A stretch of 64,000 bases of DNA from Crambe crambe (taxonomy: Eukaryota; Porifera; Demospongiae; Poecilosclerida; Crambeidae), in NCBI GenBank assembly GCA_963924555.1, contig OZ004593.1:744001-808000 (forward strand). The letters are read 5' to 3'. A program made the position numbers and the translations under genes. Of this stretch, positions 47,763-59,574 are shown piece by piece; within the stretch, counting starts at the first letter, position 1, and the number at the start of each line of letters is the position of its first letter. Under the pieces are notes generated by a model. It made no database searches. It saw only the letters and a program-made list of their open reading frames with translations, and had not been told where the DNA came from.

Positions 47763-49027
47763 ATTCCACCACACTCCCAGTAGCAATTAGAATTCAGCCA
47801 TAACAATGTCTAGGCAATACTCTCCAGTGAAAAGGGCAAGATTTCCAGCTCTGTATTATAATATACTCCATATGATGCACACTCAGTGCTGCTGACCATT
47901 TACCTACTCTATCTGAAAGGCACAAGACTTAAGAGGGGTTCCTTGGGTCCAAAACTCGCCACTTTACAAATGTATTAGTGTGACTCTGCCCATTTTTTTA
48001 CTTCCTGTCTTAGCCCTTCCCTTCCTCCATACCAATGTCCGTATAACCCAGATAAAAAAATTCATTGCTTAGTTTCATGCTATAGCTAAGTCCAAGCCAA
48101 ATTTGAAGCCTCTATCACATGATTAACAATTTTTAATTCATTTTTTTTTTAATGACCACTTATGAAGGCACTATGAGAGTAGCTGTATACCCTAAAGAGT
48201 TAAAAATTTGCTTCTTGGGACAATGATAACTTAATTTAAAAATTTAAGATATCATTTGAATCTTCTTTAGAAGCTCTACAAAATGTGGCTCTCTATATAG
48301 GCACTGTAATCCACGTTAAATGACTTAAAGTACTGAAAGGTACTTTAAAACATTAGTGAATCACTTAAAAGATGATTTAAAAATTTTATGTGTGTGTTGC
48401 TACGGAAAAAGGAAAGCCGCATTTTGTAGTCCTACATAATGTGTAAAGTGATGAAATTTTATCCTGAGTTATTACTGTCCCTAACAGTGGTCTTCATTTT
48501 TTGCTTGAACACAATATTTTGGGGCCTCAATTCTTAAGCCACATCCACTTTTTGGTTTGTAAGTACTCCAACTATCATTGAAATAGCATACTTAATTTCA
48601 TGCGAATACACATTATGGTTAATGAGTAATCCAATATTTTTTAGTGCAGATTTTTTAGCCAGGGAACCCCCCCTTATTGTGTCTGTGGACTAGTGTAGAG
48701 CAACAGCATACCCAGCCGGAGTGTTTTTAAGTGACAGGTCTAGGTGGTACTGTTTTTATACCTGCATGTTTAATCATAATTATCTGTGCAGTTCTCCATA
48801 CATGCAAAATGAGAACATGGACTCAGTAGTATTGAATGCACATGCCTAGATGATTCAATTACTATACTCCAGAGTGATAATTTGATAACTATTATTTGTT
48901 TGTTTCTTTCAGGTGGCAAGACAGAAAGCCAGCATCGAAGTTTCATTTGGAACATGTCTTTACTTTTTAATATCATGATGAATTTTTAAAATAGTAATTG
49001 TGATGCTATGTAACTTTTTGGGGTAAA
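46360..49027. other. Gene-poor interval with (TG)n and foldback relic
   Basis: AT-rich DNA without supported exons. It includes a pure TG run at about 47731-47759 and the foldback relic near 47205-47330. Confidence 0.5.
47205..47330. mobile_element. Diverged relative of the foldback element
   Basis: Contains ccatccctacttactct, aaaaaaattcttc and ttgtatgaaaatatcatttacatccact. These match parts of the 46148-46359 element in the same order but with many differences. It probably represents an older, partly deleted copy. Confidence 0.5.
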
Positions 49028-49375
49028 GGGTTGAATGAGTGCTACAGAAAGTGTGCTAGAAATTAAGTTCAGTAATCTCACACAGGAGAAATGTTTGCTG
49101 GGCTTTTGTAGTTGGAGGAGGTGGTTAGACTGGTAGCTATATATGGCTAGTGTTGCCAAATATAGTACTACTTATAAAAAAAACAGCAATATCACAGGCT
49201 CTATGATCAATGAGTGCTATAGAAGGTGTGATAAGAATTGACTTAAGTTTAGTATGCAAGAGAAATGTTTGCTGGTAGTTAGAGGAAGTGCTTAGACTGG
49301 TAGCTATACAGCTAGTGTTGCCAAACAGTACCACTTGTAAGAAACAGCAACATCACAGGCTGTATGATCAATCAC
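49028..49375 (+). repeat. Direct tandem duplication of about 175 bp
   Basis: Two head-to-tail units share aatgagtgctacagaa/aatgagtgctatagaa, gagaaatgtttgctgg, ttagactggtagctata, gctagtgttgccaaa and cagcaat/catcacaggct. They are moderately diverged. No coding signal. Confidence 0.8.
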
Positions 49376-49989
49376 CTTGGGTTGTTTTCTTTCGACCATC
49401 TTCAAACATGCAGTCAGCTGTAGCTCACTTGCCAACACTGCTATTAAAAACAGTTCACTAGAAAGCTGTGAAGTACTTGGGGACGCTTCCTCCATAGTTG
49501 CTGCTTCATCACAGTATGTAGCTAAAGGGTATGCCTCACTCAAATAGAAGATATATATCAGAAGATGGCAGGTACTGGAACTCGAAGTTAGTGTGGTCCA
49601 TGTAGTTTGTGGTAAAGGGTGTTAGTGACAGAGATTGTATGCATATAATGTAGACCTACAGTTTTGGTGATACTGTACCGAATCACATGTACTGCGGCAT
49701 CAGTGTAATCAAAAGACGAGAAAATTAAAAATACATGGTACTGTGGCGTTAGTGGAATCAAGCTACAATATTACAAATGAAAAAAAATGTGATCTTAAAA
49801 GATTTCAGTTGATTTTCACAAATTAAATCCATAAAAAAATTGGTTATTTTTCAAAATTTAATTTTCAAAAAATTGAAAATCAAATTATCTGTGATATTTT
49901 GTTCTTCAATAATAATGAATATTATTTGGACCAAATATCCACTGACCAATGAGTATTGCCTGTGTCTACTGCATTTTCCCACAATTACA

Positions 49990-52248
49990 TTGATTTTTGG
50001 CTTTGGTTACTTCAGGAGATGTAGTTTGTGAAAGACTGGAATCTTTCATTACAGCATCATAATGCCCACAGCCTGTACTAGAGAATGCCAGGTATACTGG
50101 TGCACCACATTTAATTTTACGTGGTGAAATGTGTATAACTGGATGAGAATCTTGTGCAGTAAATACTATAAATTGCATGCCAGTAACATTTGACAAAGCC
50201 ACCAACACTGAGTCTCCCAAGTCAGATGCAAAAAACCCCGATTGATTGAATTTATCAGCTTCTTTTTCGACATCAGAAAAATAAGGAGAATAATAATCAA
50301 TGTTATTTTTCCACTCCCTGACTGCTGCTAAGCGTAGTTGCTGACTTAAAGTTGCTGTGCAATTAAAATCAAATTCTGGGAGAAGAGAGTTCAATGGAGT
50401 CACGTCTGCATTCAAAGATTGCAATCCCATTGGCAACAGAAACAAAACAGCAATTTCCATCCTTGCTAACTGGATATCTCTTCATTTTCCATGAATGGAT
50501 AAGATCATCAAGCTTTGTCAAAGTAAATGTGTCAGCAGTTAAATTGCTGAAATACAGACTAGAAACTGAAGACATAAAAGGAAAAAAATTGTACTGAAGA
50601 ACTGACGATGAGCCTGACATTTTACGTACTACTTCAGTGACATTTGACAAATGAAGAGCTTTCTCAACTATGTCCATGATTTCTTGAACTGAAATCATCT
50701 CTGATACACTTGAACTTAATTCAACAGTTTTAGCTCTATCATCAAAAGACTGTATCAATGAGTAACTTTTAAAGTCATTTTTAGTGACACCCCATAAATT
50801 TTGCTGAACCTCCTTATCAATAATGCCAAAATGGTAGTTAAATCCACTGCCATCTGATTCTGAAGTGATAGGTAGGTACTAGTTTTTATCCCTAATAAGC
50901 GACTGTTGTATTGAAACAGCAAAACAGTCATCAAGGCTAATGCCATAGGTAATCCCATGGGAGTGCGGCTGAAGAGTGGCTTTAGATGTCTATGTAAACG
51001 TTCATTTCTATTAGTGCCTGCTCCTGGAGGCAGTTCCCCTTTAATATGTCTTTTCAAATTTTTTATTTCTTTCAGTACTTTTTGGTTCATTATCTGCCAT
51101 CCATTCAATTCCATCTCATTCCACTTTCTTACAAAATTCTTCATATTTTCAAGTATTTTGCTGGGATCTGGTATTATTTTACGTCTGTGACCCAAGTCAC
51201 TTGGCTATCTAAAAACCAATCGTAAGTCATCAGTACATAACTTATAGAGAGGATGGCGTTTTGATAATTTATTTGTGATCCTCTGTATGGCATGAAAGAG
51301 ATCCAATTTTACATTAACATTTTCCCCAAACACTTCAGAGAGTTTCCCATGTATATTGCAGCAATTATCAGCTAAAATGACTAATTTTTGAAAGTCAGTT
51401 ATTCGATTAATTATACCAAGAAATAGTTGCTTCAACTCATCCATGCCTGTACTTTTAGTAAATTGCCAACCCATCACTTGACCATCTTGGTTCATGACTA
51501 TGAATACAGAATTATACTGTGTAACCCATTTTCCATCACTCCGCAAATATCCTATGTTAGCAGCCACCTTAAAGGTGTGATCAAATGATATTAAGTCTTT
51601 TGCACTTATTTTAGACATAGCAGAGGTGTATTTTTGGTGATTGAGAAGATATTCAGAGAGGAAGCATTTGCAAATTATATCATTGCTTGGACAAGGATTA
51701 ATGATTAATGATAAATATTTGAGATCAGGTGCTGAAGATACTAATCTGGTGCGAATTTGAGCAGCAAGGTTTGTTTCAGTGACCCTTCGCTGATTACGAA
51801 CATATCTTTCAACAGCACAAATACTCAGTCCTTCTTGTATTAATCCAATAACATGATCAATGAGCGACTTTAGGAAACCAGTTTTGTGTAGCAGAACGAA
51901 AGGAATATATTCTGGTGGAATCAGTTGTAATAAACGTGGATCAGTTGTTAGGTAGGCATGGCTATTTAAGCAAATGTATTGGCAAGAAACCAAAAGTACT
52001 ATTGAATTGATATCATGAATAGCTCGCAGTTCTAGGGCTGGTGATTGACCGAGCTTCCATGCTTTTCTCTCAATCTTAGCATTGCACACAACACATGAAG
52101 TTGCCAGAGTTGAAATAGATAAGTATGGATCCCAGATAATTACTGGTGGCAGTATCATGTCAGCAGGGTTAGTGCTATCTATCGAATAGGGTGGTGGTGG
52201 AGGAAGCACAACACAGATACGTGCTCTAAGATAGTAATGCAAAATCAT
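49990..52248 (-). pseudogene. DDE transposase fused to OTU-like cysteine protease, decayed
   Basis: The minus-strand frame from 52248 contains a zinc-like C-x2-C (SCVVCNAKI), SFDHTFKVAAN, VIMNQDGQVMGWQF, LADNCCNIHG and LDLFHAIQRITNK. A later segment at 50758-51195 contains PPGAGTNRNERLHRHLKPLF. The D, D and E in these motifs suggest a DDE transposase core. Downstream (49990-50758), KDGNCCFVSVANG and GCGHYDAV match the Cys and His motifs of OTU deubiquitinase-like proteases. The first two segments are joined in frame through one TAG (about 51216). Frame shifts occur near 50757 and near 50425, so the gene is broken. Domain order transposase then OTU implies one original polyprotein. Similar OTU or Ulp1 fusions are known in some MULE and KDZ-type elements; the superfamily here is not settled. 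Confidence 0.6.
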
Positions 52249-52619
52249 AATTAATTATAACTGTCACCATGAATACATATCACCCATGGTCATTCCTTTA
52301 CAAGAACAAAAAAAAGGCTCAACTGGCAACTTAACTTAAATAGTGAACCTGGAATCCATGCACCTGGATGTGACCTCCCTGATCATATCATAGCTACAAT
52401 ATTAATTAGCCACCTGATAAAATTTTCCACTGATTTTCGTAGATAGGACTGCCATTCGATTGGAATATTCATTGCCACTGACAAATGTGTTCCAATTAGT
52501 AGAATAAAGGCAATAGCGATGAGATTCATGGTTGCAAGTAAATTACACTGATTCAGAACAAAGCTGCTTCAACAAAGAGAGTGTCAAAAACTCAATTGAA
52601 CTAACATGTGACAAATTAA
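52249..52619. other. Upstream region of the OTU-transposase gene, no gene seen
   Basis: About 370 bases separate the first supported codon of the decayed transposase from the right inverted repeat. AT-rich, without clear exon or promoter signals. A 5' non-coding exon cannot be excluded. Confidence 0.4.
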
Positions 52620-53495
52620 CAGGTGAAGGAGACTAGTAGAGACTATAGAGACTAAGTGGAGAGACAAGGACTATAGAGACTAGGAGAGACCAGCAGAAAG
52701 ACTGTGAGAAGGAAGAGAGAGACCATCAGAGACTAGAGGGGACTGGTAGAGAGACTACACGGGAGACCAGTGCAGCATATAGAAAGACTGAAAGAAAGAA
52801 GAAGAGACCATCGGAGACTAGAGGGGACTGGTAGAGACAAGAGAGACTGGGGGAGACCAGTGCAGTCCATAGAAAGACTGAAAGAAAGAAGAGACCATCA
52901 GAGACTAGAGGGGACTGGTAGAGACTAGAGAGACTAGGAGAGACCAGTGCAATCCATAGAAAGACTGAAAAAAAAAAAAAAAAAAAGAAGCAGAAAAGAC
53001 CATCAGAGACTAGAGGGGACTGGTAGAGACAAGAGAGACTAGGGGAGACCAGTGCAGTCCATAGAAAGATTGAAAGAAAGAAGAAGAGACAATTAGAGAC
53101 TAGAAGGGACTGGTAGAGACTAGTAGACCAGTTGAAAGAAAGAAGAAGAGACCATCAGAGACTATAGAGGGGACTGGTAGAGACTTGAGAGACTAGGGAA
53201 GACCATAGAAAAAGAAGAGAGACCGTCAGAGACTAGAGGGGACTGGTAGAGACTAGGGGAGACCAGTGCAGTCCACATATAAAGAAGAAGAGCCCATAGA
53301 GACTACAGAAGACTGGTATAGGGGAGTCCATAATTGTGAGAAAGAAGAGAGAGACCATCAGAGACTAGAGGGGACTGGTAGAGACTAGAGAGACTCTATT
53401 GTAACATAGCTAATATATATTTTATAATGATGTAATCATTATTATTGTGTAATAGAATGATGTAATCAAGGTCCAGCTTACATGAAGAAACAACC
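52620..53495 (-). repeat. Right terminal inverted repeat
   Basis: The reverse complement of the left repeat: ggagactagtagagacta and gagactagaggggactggta units from about 52630 to 53395, then the unique tip with atgatgtaatcaaggtccag and the end caacc at 53491-53495. A poly-A run at about 52969-52986 interrupts one unit. Individual unit order differs from the left arm, so the arrays have diverged by unit gain and loss. Confidence 0.85.
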
Positions 53496-53652
53496 AATAA
53501 TGATGACCAGTCCTTAAGTCCCAAGTAGTACTGGTGGCCATGGTCTGGACATATGGTGGTAACCCTTATAGAACACATGGTGGAAGTTTGGAAGAAAACA
53601 GAGCAAATTCAATTAAGCTTTAAAAAAAAAATGGATTGTAATTTCCCCTCAG

Positions 53653-54162
53653 GCAAGCCTGGAGGACTCTGTGTGTGGTGCTGACATCCCCCCTGCCATG
53701 CTGGAGTTTATTAGGAACAATGACGTAGCTGTGATGGAAGGATGTGACAAGGTAGAGTGAAATCTCCTGTCATTATTACACGATAATGATCCATTGATGT
53801 TCCAGGTGTTGACCCTTTACCAGGAAAAGTTACTAACTGTAGACTCCTTTGGAGTATTCTGTCAAGTTATAGGTAAGATACCTGCTGGATAGAAAGTGTG
53901 TGTCTGAAGAACTCAACCTGTATTATGTAACAGCTCCATTCTAAACTGACACCAGTGAATGCACTACATAATATGTGATAGATGTGTAGATCCATAAGTG
54001 CAATTTCTGTTTTCACGGTATATGTTTGAAATCCATTGGTCACCAGAGAGATGACTTCATTTGGACCAATCACCTTGATGAGTGTGTTTTGTATTACTGC
54101 AGGCATCGATGCTATTGCTAACCAAGAGAACTTTATTATTGAACTGATAGAATCTTTAGTTT
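53653..54162 (+). pseudogene. UBR4: UBR4 last three exons, truncated copy C
   Basis: Exons 53653-53751 (ASLEDSVCGADIPPAMLEFI), 53806-53872 (LTLYQEKLLTVDSFGVFCQV) and 54101-54162 (GIDAIANQENFIIELIESLV then stop) match the final exons of copies A and B. Everything upstream is replaced by the inverted-repeat block. Without a start or the hemiRING module it cannot be a ligase. The reading frame of the retained exons is intact, including CAA where copy B has TAA. Confidence 0.85.
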
Positions 54163-54229
54163 AGTGAGACATTCTTATTTAATGTTCCATTTTGTTGTGG
54201 CTTTCACGAGTGTATAGAATTAGACTGTT

Positions 54230-54700
54230 AGTACAACTGCAGCAATGTGAAGGTATATCATGCAGTTGATACACCTGAGCACTGCACTGGGACTGAGACA
54301 TCCACACAAGATGCATGTGGAAGATGAAGTGATGAACACCAGTGTGCATTCCCTGGTTCAGTTCAAACAGTTAATATTGAACAACTATAATACCTTGGGG
54401 TATTGCCTCTGCAAATGAGCAGATCCTCTGTCAGTGCATGCAAAGGATTGTTTTGCAGTCCCAAGGGGGTAGTTATGTGAGGTTTGTGTTTGTGGACACT
54501 CATCGATCTGCACTGAGTCAAGGGAGGAAAAGAATCAGAAGCTAATAGAGATGGTGAGGTCCTACACTCCAAATAGCCCCGAGGTGGCCTTCCTGTGTGA
54601 ACAGCACGTGGTCCCTAGATCCCACCAGTCTCCAAGATGGGAGATGAGCTGCTGTGTACCAGGAGGAACTCAGCACAGGGTCTGGCTAGGAGTTATAACA
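54230..54700 (+). pseudogene. Degenerate GTPase relic (spacer C)
   Basis: Fragments resembling the Death-domain exon (about 54250-54360), the G4-region (about 54405-54555; tgagcagatcctctgtcagtg, gatctgcactgagtcaaggg) and the large-exon end (about 54560-54670; agccccgaggtggccttcctg). This relic keeps slightly more of the ccccgaggtggcc stretch than those in A and B. Stops in all frames. Confidence 0.7.
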
Positions 54701-55080
54701 ATACTTTACTCTACATATTAATAGGCTATAGCTTTTGGTACATGCAAATGCAAAGTTGTTGTACTGGTAGGCTACTGCAGGCCCTGAAGGCATTGCACTG
54801 TGCAGCATCTCGGGGTGGAGATCTTGTAGAGTCCACAAGAGACAGTCAGGAAGTAGTGGAGAGTGGCTCCGTACCATATACATTACATCCCCCAGCCACT
54901 TCCGCAGCACAGGATGCAATAATGGTGACGACGAGAATAGCTACAGAAGTCACGTGGTACTTACATATTTGTGGAGCCCCACCCACCAATAGATAACTTC
55001 TGCACCACACCCAGTTTCGCCCGACTGCCTAGCCGCCTGGCGAGGCTAAGTCTGGCCTTAACGCCAGGCTATGCTTCATG

Positions 55081-58000
55081 ATGGCAAGTAATGAATTACG
55101 GAAGGTAAGTTGTAATACTGGTTGATCATGTTAATGACGATTATGGATCCATGATCAACAGCTTGCTAGCTAGTAGGCGGTTAAACTTGCAGCTGCATAC
55201 AGACAGGTAGCAACTAACTGTGCAGCTGCCGGTCGTAGTTTTAGCTTTATTGAAACTTGTACTTGGTAGCTAGCATAGGTCTATAAAACTGGATAGCAGC
55301 TATTTTAACTTGCCTCTAGGCATAATTTTAGTGCCTATAGACTTTGCTTTTGAAAATAGCTAGTTAGTTACTGTTTAGCTATTGTTAGTTGTATCAGGTG
55401 GTGAGCTAATTTATCTATCCTCACAGATAAGGAAGAATATCGAGAGATATAAAGGGGTGAGTTAGGGGTGAGTGTGTGTGTGAGTGTGTGGTAACCTAGA
55501 GACCAATATTCATACCATGCCATATTTGGTTATTTCCCATAATTCATGGCACTAGAGTCATGTTATCATGTGTAGATAAGGACTTATGGTGAAAGGTTCA
55601 TATCCTGCTATACCATCACCCTCATTCTATGCCCACTCATAACCCTGGGAGTGAAAGCAGGCTGTGTGCAGTGAGGGGTTGCTCATTGGCCCACTAAACT
55701 ACATGACCTTCAAGTAGATGTTGCCAGCATATTGTCCTCCATGTTTGGTGGACGTGCCTCATTCAGTGTCCATGCAGGACCCCTGCTTCAGTTTCGTCAA
55801 GAAATGCTGACTCAGCACTTAAAGATATACTCCCCAGCCGAGGGAATTGTGTGGGTCCTAGAGACTTATGGACCCCATGGCTGTATAGAGCATAGTTCAC
55901 TCTATATATCCTCCATGTTTGGAATCTACAACTCGAATGCCTTGCATGCTAGACCCCTGCTCAATTTTCTCCAAGCCATTTTTGACATACAAATGTCCAC
56001 TCAAGTGTGCCGAGGGAAGTGGGCGTGGTCTATTGAATCATAGACCCCTTGACCTTATAGAGCATGATTCACTCTACAAGTTCTCCAAGTTTGGAGGCCG
56101 TAGCTCACATGCTGTGCATGTGGTGATTTTTTTTTGTGGTGCATGATGGCTGTCTTTGTGTGTTGGTTGTATGGTTGTCTCACCTTCTCTCTCTCACTCC
56201 TCACAGACGAAGGCAGTGAATCAGTGGTTTATAGAGTACAGGGAACAGGTGAGTGATGAGTGTAGCAGTGGTGTGATGAGGGCGTGGCATGTGGCCCAGT
56301 CCATACCTGGTGTGTGTTCCATGTGTGCAGTGGATTGCTGGATGGCAGAAAAGCATCAATGACCCCTCCACTGATGAGAGTGAGAGGGAAAGGCTGAAGG
56401 GGGAGGTGGAGAGATATAAGGGATACATCCAGAAGTATAAACAAGGAATAAATCACTATGATAAAGAAATTATTGCCTTAGGGGAAAAAGAAGGTAAGTC
56501 ACAATAATAATTATACAAAGTACAAAGAAGTCATGTAATAGTGATGTTGTGGTTAATTAATTTTAACATGATGATGTAATTAATGTAGAATTAAATTTAA
56601 TACGCATGTCACACGTAAGTAAGGTTAATTAGTATGAAAATTAATTAATTAAAAGGAGGTGAAATTAATTAATAATGTCTCAGGCCATAACTTTAGAATG
56701 CAATGAGCTATCAACTTCAAACAAAGTGCATTCTGTTCCAAAAAATTATTTCTTTCAGTCCTTGTGACTCAGTTGTGATGTAATTAAGCAGGAGTATGAG
56801 CTGTATAATTGTCCCTATAACATTTATACAATACTTGAGTGTATTGTAATTGTACTGACTGTTTTGATTGTTTGATGCTTCCAGCTGAAATCATCTCAGC
56901 CATTTCTGATGTGAAAACTCGAGACCTCTTCAAAGAAGCCATGAAGAAAAGCTGCCTTGAATACCCACAATTAAGAGTAACGATATTTGGTTATGCTGGA
57001 TCTGGGAAGAGCCACGTCCTTGCTCTCATGCTCGGGGAACCTCCTCCTGAAGTACGCATCAGCACAGCCTGTGCCAAGAAGCCAGTACGAACCATATCCC
57101 ACAGTAGATTTGGTGTAGATGAGAAAGTATTAAAGAGAATAGGCGAAGAGGAGTATTCGCAAATGATGATGAAGACAGCCAGGGATGGTGTCTCAAAGTC
57201 CAAATTCCTAAAGTTCAGAGGGAAACTGTACAAGGTTTTCAAATATGTGGCTTCTGAGCCGACTGATGAAGTGGAAAAGGATCTGATAGTTCAGTTCCAC
57301 AAACACGAAGCTAGTGTGGAATCCCTTGAAGGCCAGACTGTGGGGGAGGTGACTGACAGCGGTGGACAGCCTCAGTTCTTGGAAATACTTCCAAGGTTCA
57401 TCGATAACCTCTCCCTCGGCATACTGGTGACCGACCTCAGCCAACGTCTGGACGAGTGTCCCATGAGTTACTACTACAACAGCCAGGGGGAGCCTATCGG
57501 GGAAGGAGTGAGATCGTTACTTACAAATGAGCAGATCCTCTGTCGATGCATGCAAATGATCGTCTCACAGTCCCAAGGGGATAGACGTGTGAGGTTTGTG
57601 TTCGTGGGCACTCATCGTGATCTGGAGCACGAATGCACCGAGTCAAGGGAGGAAAAGAATCGGAAGCTAATAGAGATGGTGAAGTCCTTTGATCTGGAAG
57701 ACAGCGTCATCTACAGCAACCAGCAGTTCAACGAGCTGATCTTTGCCCTCAATGCCAAGGAGCCCGAGGAAGCTGACTACCAAACAGCTGGGATGCTGAT
57801 AGAGCTGATGATGGACAGGTCTGCAGCCAAGACTATTCGCATCCCAGTCAACTACCATGGTGTGGAGCTGACTCTGAAGCAGAAGGTACAAAAGTCCAAT
57901 CAGATCGCATTCCTTGAGTCTGAGATCTTGCAAGATGTGGCCCACTTTCACTTGACAAAGGATACACTGAAGAGAGCTTTAAGATACCTGCACAACATTA

Positions 58001-59318
58001 AGCTTATCTTCTACTTTGAGGAGGATTTTCCTAATGTGGTGATTGGAGAACCTCAGGCCGTCCTCGATAAGCTGACTGAATTGGTGGCATACCACATCGA
58101 GCTGACCACCAACCCCAAGAAGCAGAGAGCAGTGGATGGGCAGTGGAAGAAGTTCAGTCAGTGTGGGATCCTCAACATCGACTGTCTGAAGAAGTTCCCA
58201 GGCCAGTACGTGGAGGGTGTGTTTTCTCCTGTCGACATGATGAAGTTGTTTGAGAAGCTGTTCATTGTGTCAGAGGTGAATCAGGGGGAGTATTTGATGC
58301 CGTGCGTCTTACCCATGGATCCTCAAACCAGCTGCAATCCGGAATGCGAGACACAATCAGTCCCACCCATGGTCCTCCACTTTACCAGAGGTGTGCCAAG
58401 ACATGGGGTCTACTGTGGCACCATCTGCCATGTGATGACTGAAGCAAAGTGGAAGTTGTTAGAAGATCCCACGACTGGCGAGCCATTCCACATCACCAGA
58501 AATAGTGTCCATTTTTCTATTCCCGGCTATCGAGGGAAGGTCATCATCAACGACAGCCTCGACTCCTTCTTCCTGATGTTTTTCTACATCCCTCGTGATG
58601 TACCGTCTTATTCTCAAACTCTATCTCAAATGTGCATAGAGGTCCGAGATACCCTCATCAAGGCAATCAACGACGTTACAGAGAAGCTAAACTACACTCC
58701 AGACAGCCCCGAGGTGGCCTTCCTGTGTGAGCAACACAAGGGCCTTCCCCCCCATCCTGCCACAGTCTCCAAGATGGGAGATGAGTTGCTGTGTACCAAG
58801 AATAATGACAAAGGAGGAACTCTAACTGACCAGCACAGGGTCTGGCTCAAAGGTGAGTGAAGTTAGTTACATTCGTTTTGTACTTCATGAATTCATGATT
58901 GGGTGTTGACTGTATATGCACCTCCAGAAACTATATCTGCTTCTTCCAAAAAAGCCACTTCCCATAACCTATCAACAGCTGACCACTTCAAAGTTGCTAA
59001 AATCCTTGAGGATCTGAATAATGTGCAGCTGATACGCCTGGGCACTGCACTGGGGCTGAAGTATCCACACTTGCAGAGGATGCATACCTTGCCTGACGAT
59101 ATGGTGTTTGCGTGGTTGAACATGGAAGACGAGGTGATGGACACCAGTGGTATTCCCACCTGGTCCAGTTTGATCAAAGCCCTAGAGGACACCGACCAGA
59201 AAGGGGTTGCTTCACGCATCAGGAAAGGTAAGTTTGGACCACCCTATTGTGTTGATGATCATGTGATGTATTGTATCTATAATCCCTCATAGAGCAACAC
59301 AGTAACCACCACAAGTGA
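55081..59318 (+). CDS. Roc-COR-like GTPase with variable helical N-terminus and Death domain, copy C
   Basis: Exons 55081-55104, 55427-55456, 56207-56248, 56331-56493, 56885-58852, 58928-59227 and 59293-59318 join in phase to 850 residues. An in-frame ATG directly upstream (55078) could add one Met. Walker A GYAGSGKS is at about 122-129, with DSGGQ and GTHRD downstream. The region from just before Walker A to about residue 190 differs strongly from A and B (SCLEYPQLRVTIFGYAG; FGVDEKVLKRIGEEE) and lacks their Pro-rich PPTAPPDP insert. The COR-like and C-terminal parts match copy A closely (IPGYRGKV, YSQTLSQMC). Mini-exons read IRKNIERYKG and TKAVNQWFIEYREQ. The Death-domain exon is nearly identical to copy A. 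The same sensor-type role is inferred. Confidence 0.8.
55427..56493 (+). other. Variable mini-exon segment of GTPase C (exons 2-4)
   Basis: Same exon sizes as in A and B (30, 42, 163 nt). The end of exon 4 reads RYKGYIQKYKQGINHYDKE, against EYKGAIQWCKQEINDYDKA in A and EYKRWIQSNKRSINRIDKA in B. The conserved Y-K, I-Q, K, I-N and D-K pairs alternate with variable pairs. Intron sequences on both sides are almost the same in all copies. Confidence 0.8.
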
Positions 59319-59574
59319 ACCTTTCACATCACATAACAGTTTTTGTGTACGTGTGTATATGTTTTGTTGATGACCTTTTACCAAATATTATTGCACTCAC
59401 GCGCGCGCGAGACCAGACTATAGTAGTCTAGCTAGACTAGCCAGATTAATAATCTTTCTGCAGGTGGACCGAGGTGAGTGCTGGGATATGTGTGTCTTTG
59501 AGTGTAATATCGATCCTCCTCCTATACACTAACAGCAGTATCATAACTCTGGGAGTGCGCTTTATTCTGCTGTT

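Larger units (their letters stand above)
29138..53495. mobile_element. Candidate 24.4-kb element bounded by about 0.9-kb inverted repeats
   Basis: The two ends are inverted copies. The outer tip of about 90 bases at 29138-29226 (ggttg, catgtaaactggaccttg, attacatcattctattaca) matches the complement of 53400-53495. Inside each tip lies the same minisatellite in opposite orientation. The cassette-C UBR4 intron begins directly after 53495. No clear target-site duplication is seen (cctcaa on the left, aataat on the right). Inside are an intact DDE integrase/RING pair, a decayed helicase-like gene, a decayed OTU-transposase and satellites. No DNA polymerase B or capsid-like gene was recognised, so Maverick/Polinton is not supported. 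It may be one large transposon or several nested elements inside an inverted duplication. Confidence 0.55.

Noticed and set aside
29138-53495. Maverick/Polinton or integrated virus
   Set aside because: No protein-primed polymerase, packaging ATPase or capsid-like gene was seen. The integrase has a different gene setting and the ends are minisatellite-based.
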